Shown: positions 5,875 through 11,156 of the stretch, piece by piece
How positions within the stretch are numbered: the stretch's first letter is position 1
Layout: the number at the start of each line of letters is the position of its first letter
NCBI GenBank assembly: GCA_945869935.1
Contig: CAMBSA010000024.1
Location: forward strand, 1 to 11,156
Direction: 5' to 3'
Length of the DNA stretch: 11,156 nucleotides
DNA from: Bordetella parapertussis
GTDB lineage: Bacteria; Pseudomonadota; Gammaproteobacteria; Burkholderiales; SG8-39
Translations under genes and position numbers: made by a program
The notes under the pieces: model-generated
Told to the model about the DNA's origin: nothing
What the model saw: the letters and a program-made list of their open reading frames with translations, nothing else
Database searches by the model: none

Positions 5875-6432
5875 ATGCGTGTGCTGCCTATGGTGTGTGC
5901 TGGGACCACGTTGGGGAGAGTTGCAACCGTCCGCGTGTTCGCGGCCGCGGGTCTTGCCGCCTGCCTTTTGGCCGGTTGCGGCACGATTTCGAGCATTTCC
6001 GAGTCGCTGTTCCCCAAAATTTCAAAACTCGAGGTCGGGGATATCCAGCTACTCAGCGATCCCGGCACGAACCTGAATACCGCGCTCGAATTCGAGGTCG
6101 TGGTTGTAAAAGACGCCGACCTGCTGAAAAAACTCTCGGATCTTCCCGCGTCGAAATGGTTCGAGACGCGCGAAGACATTCGCAAGACTTTCCCTGAAGG
6201 GTTCGAGTCGAAAAAGTGGGAACTCGTACCGGGGCAGGACCTGCGTCTCCCCGGCGATGCCTACAAGGATACGCGTGCGCTCGCGATGATCGTGTTTGCG
6301 AATTACCTCACTCCGGGCGAGCATCGCGCGCGAATTGATATTTTCAGGCAGGGCGCGGTGATCCGCCTGTTGCCGCGCGGATTTACCGTTGAAGCCAAGG
6401 GCGCCGCGGCTTCGAGCGAGAAGCCCAAATGA
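5875..6432 (+). CDS. tssJ: T6SS outer-membrane lipoprotein TssJ
   Basis: A 185-residue lipoprotein. The N-terminus is basic then hydrophobic (about 20-31) and ends in the lipobox LLAGC, with the lipidated Cys at 35. Gly36 at position +2 gives no inner-membrane retention signal, so it should sort to the outer membrane. The mature part shows the TssJ pattern: a first strand (KLEVGDIQLL, 51-60), NLNTALEFEVVVVKD (66-80), a loop with DLLKKLSDLPASKW (82-95), a PGQDLRLP turn (119-126) and a late ALAMIVFANYL strand (135-145). TssJ anchors the T6SS trans-envelope complex by binding the periplasmic end of TssM. It is the first gene of the tssJ-K-L-M series and lies 43 bases before tssK. The ATG at 5875 lacks a Shine-Dalgarno sequence; ATG at codon 6 (5890) is an alternative and leaves the signal peptide usable. 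Family identity is supported by neighbours as well as by sequence. Confidence 0.87.
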   Translation: MRVLPMVCAGTTLGRVATVRVFAAAGLAACLLAGCGTISSISESLFPKISKLEVGDIQLLSDPGTNLNTALEFEVVVVKDADLLKKLSDLPASKWFETREDIRKTFPEGFESKKWELVPGQDLRLPGDAYKDTRALAMIVFANYLTPGEHRARIDIFRQGAVIRLLPRGFTVEAKGAAASSEKPK

Positions 6433-6440
6433 GGTCTTAC

Positions 6441-6479
6441 ATGTCAGTTTTGGAAACCACCGCCGGGATGCGCGGATGA
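6441..6479 (+). CDS. Intercistronic 12-codon mini-ORF between tssJ and tssK
   Basis: An ATG at 6441, eight bases after the tssJ stop, opens the frame MSVLETTAGMRG. Its TGA (6477-6479) overlaps the tssK ATG (6476-6478) as ATGA. GAGG (6431-6434) lies 6 bases before its ATG, which is a better ribosome-binding site than the GGGA at 6465-6468 in front of tssK. It could hand ribosomes on to tssK. The peptide resembles nothing I recognise, and a chance frame is possible. Confidence 0.33.
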   Translation: MSVLETTAGMRG

Positions 6480-7807
6480 AATTCGTCAAGGACCTGCCCG
6501 AGTCGATTGAGTGGTATGAGGGCATGCTGCTCGCTCCGCAGCACTTCCAGCAGCTTGCCCGCCGGAGTGAAGACCTTCCTGCGTTTCTGACACTCGCTGC
6601 GCAGCCGTTCGCCTGGGGCGTGCGCAGCATGGCAATCGACGCCGCGATGCTTCCGGCCGGCATCCTTCGCATCAACCAGCTCGAGGCGGTAATGCCCGAT
6701 GGGCTGGTGGTTTGGCACTCGAGCGAGGAGCCTGACAGCGCGCCACTGGAGATCGCGCTCGCGCCCTTTGCCGATCAGCTTCAGCAGGGCGAGTTGATGG
6801 TGCATCTCGCGGTTGTCGCCGCGGACGGCACAGGCGATGCGGGCGGAGCGGGTGATCGTTACCGGTCGCTTCCCGGGATCAACGTGCAGGACGAGACCTC
6901 GGAGGCGGAGGCGGTGGTGATTTCGCGCCGGAGGCCGAATCTGCAACTGATTCCGGGAAGCACGCCGTCCGCACGCTTCGTCAGTTTTCCCCTGGCCACC
7001 GTTGCGCGGGAGAACGAATTGTTCCGGCGCGGGCTGTTTGTTCCGCCCTTGCTGGCGGTGGGTGAGAATTCGCCCTTGCGCGCGATGTGCGCGGCCCTGG
7101 TTGTTCGTTTGCGCGAAAAGGCGGTGTTCCTCGCCAAGCAGACTTCGATTCCCTCCTCGAAACTCGAGGACAGGCTCGAATTCCTCGAGCTCAAGGACAA
7201 GCTTCGCAGCATTGTCGTGCTCCTGCCGTATTTCGAATCGGTTTTGAGCACCGAACCGGTTCATCCGTATCCCTTGTATCTCGCGCTGTCGGCATTGCTC
7301 GGGCCGCTCAGTCTGCTGCGGCCCGGGGCAGTGCCGCCGCCGCCTGTGCCCTATCGGCATGGCGATCTTTATTCCACATTCGTGAGCGTGGAGAAAAATC
7401 TCGAGGACATGCTCTCGGCGGTGAGCCAGACGTACCGCGAGATCAAATTCCGCTTCGATGCGGGGAATTTTTCGCTCCCTATGGATCCGGGCTGGCTTGG
7501 CGGTCGGCTCGTCGTGGGACTTCGAGGACAGTCCGAGCGCGATCTCGCGGCCTGGATGGATGGCAGCCTCATCGGCTCAGAGTCCGTGCTTGATGGGCTG
7601 CGAGAAAAGCGGATTCTGGGAGCGGCCCGCACGCGCATCGAGCGGGCCGACGAACTCGGAATTGCCGCGGGGGCCGGGATTACGCTATATACGATCCAGC
7701 CGGACCCCGAGTTCGTGCATGCGGGTCGGGCGCTGGTGATAGTGAATCCGGCGGAGACGGCTACGCCGCTGCGGCCCTCCGAAATCATTCTTTATGCGGG
7801 CGAATAG
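6476..7807 (+). CDS. tssK: T6SS baseplate protein TssK
   Basis: A 443-residue protein of normal TssK length. The N-terminus has the family signature W-x-E-G-M-x-L-x-PQHFQQ (residues 13-26: WYEGMLLAPQHFQQ). This justifies the ATG at 6476 over an in-frame ATG at 6389 that lies inside tssJ. A beta-rich shell domain occupies roughly the first 180 residues, a helical region follows (with a charged stretch SSKLEDRLEFLELKDK), and the C-terminal domain ends with GITLYTIQPDPEFVHAGRALVI. In other systems TssK trimers link the TssFG wedges of the baseplate, through the shell, to the membrane complex, through the C-terminal domain that contacts TssL and TssM. It is cytoplasmic, with no signal or membrane segment. 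The start overlaps the stop of a 12-codon mini-ORF. The stop TAG (7805-7807) is in the same reading frame as tssL. Confidence 0.95.
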   Translation: MKFVKDLPESIEWYEGMLLAPQHFQQLARRSEDLPAFLTLAAQPFAWGVRSMAIDAAMLPAGILRINQLEAVMPDGLVVWHSSEEPDSAPLEIALAPFADQLQQGELMVHLAVVAADGTGDAGGAGDRYRSLPGINVQDETSEAEAVVISRRRPNLQLIPGSTPSARFVSFPLATVARENELFRRGLFVPPLLAVGENSPLRAMCAALVVRLREKAVFLAKQTSIPSSKLEDRLEFLELKDKLRSIVVLLPYFESVLSTEPVHPYPLYLALSALLGPLSLLRPGAVPPPPVPYRHGDLYSTFVSVEKNLEDMLSAVSQTYREIKFRFDAGNFSLPMDPGWLGGRLVVGLRGQSERDLAAWMDGSLIGSESVLDGLREKRILGAARTRIERADELGIAAGAGITLYTIQPDPEFVHAGRALVIVNPAETATPLRPSEIILYAGE

Positions 7808-7814
7808 GCACTCC

Positions 7815-7850
7815 ATGGCCGATTTGGTGAACCTCCGGAGCCCTGGTTGA
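7815..7850 (+). CDS. Intercistronic 11-codon mini-ORF between tssK and tssL, or frameshifted tssL N-terminus
   Basis: An ATG at 7815, seven bases after the tssK stop, encodes MADLVNLRSPG. The TGA at 7848-7850 overlaps the TTG start of tssL as TTGA. It may be a coupling ORF like those flanking tssK and tssM. Alternatively it is the genuine ATG start of tssL separated from the body by a one-base difference, since a single extra base near 7846 would join it to LIPRES. The sequence alone does not decide between these. Confidence 0.33.
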   Translation: MADLVNLRSPG

Positions 7851-8662
7851 TTCCGCGCGAATCAATCATTCCCGCGCAGAACGGAGAGGAGGCGTCCTAT
7901 CTCGTCGACCAGTTCTGCTCTTTCTATTCGGGAGTGGTCGCGCTCAAGAGCAGGTTGGGGATGCGGCCGGTTGCCGAGCCGGCTGTGGGGGCAGGGGATG
8001 CGCCTGCGGCAGGGATCGGCGGTGATCTGGCCGGTGCGCAGATGATCTCCCGTGATCTGCTTGCGGTGCTCGAAGCGCAGTCCATCGAAGCGCAGCGCGC
8101 GGGCGGGCGGTATGCTTTCGAAGTCAACCGGGAGGCGCAGTACGTGATGGCTGCGCTTGCTGACGAAGTGCTGCTCAATTTCTCCTGGTCCGGGCGCGAT
8201 GTTTGGACGTCCTGCCTGCTGGAAGAGGCGCTGTTCAAATCACGCATTGCGGGAGATCGTTTTTTCGAGCAGATCGATGATCTTCTTCGGACCCGTGACC
8301 CGGCACGTCGCGAACTCGCGCTGATCTATCTGCTGGCACTGTCTCTGGGTTTTCAGGGGCGATACCGTGGTACCGACTGCGGCCCAAAGTTGCAGGATTA
8401 CCGCGTTGCCCTTTATCGGTTTCGCTACGGCCGTCCCCCGGATCCGGGAGACGCCGGGCGCCAACTTTCTCCGCAAGCCTATTTGTACACCGTGGGGGAT
8501 GCCCGTCCACAGCAGTTGCCATACATTCGGCGCTGGGTGCTCGTCATGATCCTCGTATTCGTGAGCATGCTGGGCGTATCGCAACTTATCTGGCAGTGGA
8601 AGGCCGATCCGCTCGAACAGGATATCGCCGGAGCACGGCATCCTCCTGGAGCGTTGCGCTGA
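7847..8662 (+). CDS. tssL: T6SS inner-membrane protein TssL (DotU/ImpK family)
   Basis: A 271-residue protein with the DotU layout. A first helix follows the start (YLVDQFCSFYSGVVALKSRL, 18-37), then comes a Gly/Ala/Pro-rich linker (41-63). The core carries ALADEVLL (103-110), LLEEALFKS (124-132) and LALIYLLALSLGFQGRYRG (157-175). One C-terminal membrane helix follows at about 229-249, with a short periplasmic tail. TssL works with TssM in the inner membrane and contacts the baseplate through its cytoplasmic hook domain. No peptidoglycan-binding OmpA-like extension is present, so it is the short form. The frame is open from the tssK TAG onward, and the only usable start before the first helix is TTG at 7847, preceded by CGGAG (GGAG 7837-7840) at 6-base spacing. 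The upstream 11-codon ATG frame raises the alternative of a frameshifted N-terminus. tssM begins 38 bases downstream. Confidence 0.92.
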   Translation: MIPRESIIPAQNGEEASYLVDQFCSFYSGVVALKSRLGMRPVAEPAVGAGDAPAAGIGGDLAGAQMISRDLLAVLEAQSIEAQRAGGRYAFEVNREAQYVMAALADEVLLNFSWSGRDVWTSCLLEEALFKSRIAGDRFFEQIDDLLRTRDPARRELALIYLLALSLGFQGRYRGTDCGPKLQDYRVALYRFRYGRPPDPGDAGRQLSPQAYLYTVGDARPQQLPYIRRWVLVMILVFVSMLGVSQLIWQWKADPLEQDIAGARHPPGALR

Positions 8663-8663
8663 A

Positions 8664-8699
8664 ATGCTGACGCTACTCCCCACGGTCTGGACTCATTGA
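8664..8699 (+). CDS. Intercistronic 11-codon mini-ORF between tssL and tssM
   Basis: An ATG at 8664, one base after the tssL TGA, encodes MLTLLPTVWTH. It ends with TGA at 8697-8699, a single base before the tssM ATG at 8701. GGAG at 8648-8651 is 12 bases upstream, further than ideal. tssM itself has no visible Shine-Dalgarno sequence, so ribosomes finishing this frame could reinitiate at tssM. It is the third such frame in the operon. Coding status is unproven. Confidence 0.3.
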   Translation: MLTLLPTVWTH

Positions 8700-8700
8700 C

Positions 8701-11156
8701 ATGGCCGCCTACCTGATTCCGGCGACCACGGCACTTATCGCGTTGACACTGGCCTTGCTTGTCTACGTCGTCAAGGTGGCAAAGAAACGTGCCGTAGCAG
8801 AAGCCAAGCCCGCGGCGGTGAACGAGATGGCCCTTCGGCGCCGGATCTCGAGTCTTGGGGCGGCATTCCGCAATTCGGTGTCGCTGATCGAACTGAACCT
8901 CGCCTCGCGCTGGCGCCGTTATCAGATTCCCTGGGTGCTGCTGCTTGGCGAGTCGGGTTCGGGCAAGAGCGTGCTGATTGAAAACTCGGGAATGGACCGC
9001 GCGTTCCGCATGTCTTCCGGCGCGGCGTTACAGCATGCGGCGGTTGGCTGGCATTACTTCAACCGTGGCGTGGTGCTCGATGTCGCGGGGGAGTACCTCG
9101 GCGCGACGGCAAGCGCAGGTGCCGGCGATCGCGCCTGGCAGGCATTGCTCCGGCTGACCGAGAAGTACAGGCCAAAGCGGCCGATAGACGCGGTGGTTAT
9201 TACCGTTTCCGCTGCCGCCCTCATGGGAACCGACACACTTGCTGCAGAGGATGCGGCGCGCCAGGCGGATCTTCTGCATCGCAGGCTCTGGCAGGCGCAA
9301 AGCCGCTTCGGAATCGTATTCCCTGTCTATGTAGTTATTACGCAGTGCGACCGGTTGCAAGGCTTCGCGAGTTTCGTACGTGCCTTGCCGGTGTCCTTGC
9401 GGGGCAACATTCTCGGCTGGTCCAATCCCTACGATTTCGAGTCGGGTTACAAGAGCACCATGGCCGACCAGGCGCTCGAGGGCGTGGTTCACGGCGCCTT
9501 CGAACTAGAAGCAGAAATCTTCGCCTCCGGGCGGCCGGTTCCGGACGCGGATGCGCTGGTTCAGTTTCCCGCTTCCATCGGCTCGTTGCGCAACGGCTTG
9601 CGCACCTATCTGGATCAATTGTTCCGCCCGAGCGCCTATCACGAGACCTTCTTTTTCCGTGGTGTTTATCTTTCGGGCGATGCGGGTTTTTCACCGCCGG
9701 CAGTAGCGCCCGCGTTCGGGATGCCGGCTTCGGCGATTCCTGCCATGCCACTGGTCGTTCCGCGCGACGACCTCGCTGCACCGGGCTTTGAAACCCGGCG
9801 AGACCCGGTGTTCGTGCGCGATATCTTCGAAGCAAAGGTGTTCCCCGAGTTCGGGATGGCGAGGCCCTCGCGTGATGCATTGATGTCGAAGAACCGCACG
9901 GTGCGCGTACTGCGTTGGGTGACGGTGACACTCGCGGTGGTCTGGTCGTGCACATTGGTCCTTGCGGCTTTCCAGCTGGATGCGAAGGTGGATGCCTACG
10001 AAAACGCACTCGACCTGATGGTCAAGGTGCGCAAGGAACGACAGGCATCACACGAGCGCAAGGTAAGTCTGCCGCCCGAATGGTACATACAGAACACGAC
10101 CCTGCTTCTGGACAAGATGGCGCCGCTCGGCGGTGTGCGTCTCTGGTGGTTTTCAATACCGGGTTCCTGGCCTGCCTTCACGGATATTCACGACGAAATC
10201 CAGAGGACGCTGTACGGAGGATTCCAGGACATCGTGTTCAACACGGTGCGCAAGGGGCTCAACGTGAAGATCTCGGATCTGACCGGGATTCCGCGAAACC
10301 TTGTCACCACCGAACTTCGCGATACGTCGAGTTGTACTGCAGACGTACCGCCTGCAGCTCAGGGTGGAAACGAGCCGGTATCGCTCCTCATCGATGATCT
10401 TCCGGAATTCGCGCAACTGAAGGAATACGTGCGCGGTGCCACCGAGTTGCAAAACTCCCTCGCCACATTCGAGCGACTGAAGCGGGGCGAAGCCGGGATG
10501 TCCGATTTGCGGGGACTGCTTCGCTACACGTGGAACATCGCGCTCCCGGAAAGCCTGGACAACAGTTCGTACCACATCTCCGTGGTGAGGCAAGGCTATA
10601 AATTCGACAATTTCGATCCGTCGGTCGCCTTCGTGATTTCGTCAGTCTGTTCCTTCAATCAACGGGTCGACCAGACCTTCGCGAAGTTCTTCATCGAGAA
10701 TCCTGCGATTGCGCTGACAAGGGATATATCAAAATCGCTGACGAAATCGGGGGACGCCCAGTCCCAAGCATCCCTAGCGGTCGAGACTTATTCCGATCTT
10801 CTGGCAAAGATCCAGGCGCTTGATGCTCTGGTCAAAAGCGGGCGTGCCACCTGGCTCCAGGCCGGCGAGCGCGAACTTGGCAGCGGGTACAGTGATTTGA
10901 TGCTTAAGGTCGCCGAAGTGTCCGTGCTGGGAATAAGGGCCCGGGACGAGGCGAGGGCGAAGGCGCAGGCGCAGATCGATACGCTCAACAAGGAAATCGC
11001 ACAAATAAGCGCGGAATCGGTTGGCACGATTCTGAGAAGGCCAACGGACGGCGCGCGCTGGGAGCTTTCACCCGATGTAGCTACCTTGCAGGTTTCGCTC
11101 GGTTCCTTGCTAAAACAGCGTTTCATGACCGGCGTTGTCGAGGGACGCAGCCTGGA
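8701..11156 (+). CDS. tssM: T6SS inner-membrane NTPase-like protein TssM (IcmF family; partial, C-terminus beyond right edge)
   Basis: The frame is open from the ATG at 8701 to the window end, giving 818 residues of a protein that usually has 1,100 or more. A single hydrophobic segment at about 4-25 precedes the cytoplasmic region. A Walker A motif GESGSGKS (83-90) is intact, VVLDVAG (124-130) fits Walker B, and TQCD (214-217) fits the G4-like specificity position. A second membrane helix lies at about 403-424, followed by the periplasmic part, which includes a charged coiled-coil-like stretch near 745-772. TssM spans the envelope, binding TssL in the membrane and TssJ through its C-terminal periplasmic domain, which is not visible here. 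Many TssM proteins have two N-terminal helices before the NTPase domain; only one is seen. The start lacks a Shine-Dalgarno sequence and lies one base after an 11-codon ORF. The identity is secure. Confidence 0.95.
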   Translation, partial: MAAYLIPATTALIALTLALLVYVVKVAKKRAVAEAKPAAVNEMALRRRISSLGAAFRNSVSLIELNLASRWRRYQIPWVLLLGESGSGKSVLIENSGMDRAFRMSSGAALQHAAVGWHYFNRGVVLDVAGEYLGATASAGAGDRAWQALLRLTEKYRPKRPIDAVVITVSAAALMGTDTLAAEDAARQADLLHRRLWQAQSRFGIVFPVYVVITQCDRLQGFASFVRALPVSLRGNILGWSNPYDFESGYKSTMADQALEGVVHGAFELEAEIFASGRPVPDADALVQFPASIGSLRNGLRTYLDQLFRPSAYHETFFFRGVYLSGDAGFSPPAVAPAFGMPASAIPAMPLVVPRDDLAAPGFETRRDPVFVRDIFEAKVFPEFGMARPSRDALMSKNRTVRVLRWVTVTLAVVWSCTLVLAAFQLDAKVDAYENALDLMVKVRKERQASHERKVSLPPEWYIQNTTLLLDKMAPLGGVRLWWFSIPGSWPAFTDIHDEIQRTLYGGFQDIVFNTVRKGLNVKISDLTGIPRNLVTTELRDTSSCTADVPPAAQGGNEPVSLLIDDLPEFAQLKEYVRGATELQNSLATFERLKRGEAGMSDLRGLLRYTWNIALPESLDNSSYHISVVRQGYKFDNFDPSVAFVISSVCSFNQRVDQTFAKFFIENPAIALTRDISKSLTKSGDAQSQASLAVETYSDLLAKIQALDALVKSGRATWLQAGERELGSGYSDLMLKVAEVSVLGIRARDEARAKAQAQIDTLNKEIAQISAESVGTILRRPTDGARWELSPDVATLQVSLGSLLKQRFMTGVVEGRSL

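Noticed and set aside
6389..6475. Upstream in-frame ATG at 6389 as the start of tssK
   Set aside because: It lies inside the tssJ coding region and would add 29 non-conserved residues. The family signature begins a few residues after the ATG at 6476.
6437..7360. Minus-strand open frame (307 codons) opposite tssK
   Set aside because: Arg/His/Gln-rich antisense frame with no domain; tssK is secure on the plus strand.
1..11156. Mobile element, tRNA/rRNA, CRISPR array or prophage boundary
   Set aside because: No transposase or integrase gene, terminal inverted repeats, regularly spaced direct repeats or structural RNA signature was seen anywhere in the window.

Overview
The window is GC-rich DNA with compact, mostly protein-coding layout and looks like a chromosomal segment of a Gram-negative bacterium. 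A periplasm-facing lipoprotein, a DUF3750-type protein and a type VI secretion (T6SS) membrane-complex operon point to Pseudomonadota. A betaproteobacterium is my best guess, but this rests on general look and gene content, not on a decisive marker. No rRNA, tRNA, CRISPR array, transposase or integrase was seen.

Left part (1-1715): a minus-strand gene for a protein with two tandem cyclic-nucleotide-binding domains runs off the left edge. It is divergent from a plus-strand DUF3750-family gene (969-1715). A 150-base convergent gap follows.

Middle (1866-5647, all minus strand, read right to left): a probable three-gene operon. It encodes an SLC13/DASS-type anion permease with an N-terminal cyclic-nucleotide-binding-like domain. 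This overlaps by 4 bases (GTGA) a membrane-anchored periplasmic binding protein of the ABC_sub_bind (PF04392-like) type. A classical SDR oxidoreductase follows 42 bases later. The 4-base overlap argues that permease and binding protein work together. The substrate cannot be read from the sequence.

Divergent spacer (5648-5874): about 227 bases, clearly more AT-rich than the surroundings. It holds short inverted repeats, roughly helically phased AAATC repeats, and a very strong Shine-Dalgarno sequence placed before a five-codon ORF. It must hold control signals for the permease operon and the T6SS operon.

Right part (5875-11156, plus strand): a T6SS membrane/baseplate operon in the order tssJ (outer-membrane lipoprotein), tssK (baseplate adaptor), tssL (DotU-type inner-membrane protein) and tssM (IcmF-type inner-membrane NTPase, cut by the right edge after 818 codons). 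TssJ, TssL and TssM form the trans-envelope complex, and TssK docks the baseplate onto it. The sheath, tube, ATPase and spike genes are not in the window.

The most unusual signal is that each of the three spacers in tssJ-K-L-M (38-43 bases) contains a tiny ATG ORF of 11-12 codons. Each begins 1-8 bases after the upstream stop and ends at, or one base before, the downstream start codon. This suggests relay-type translational coupling. The other points worth following are the permease with a nucleotide-binding-like domain plus its binding-protein partner, and the odd start regions of tssJ and tssL.
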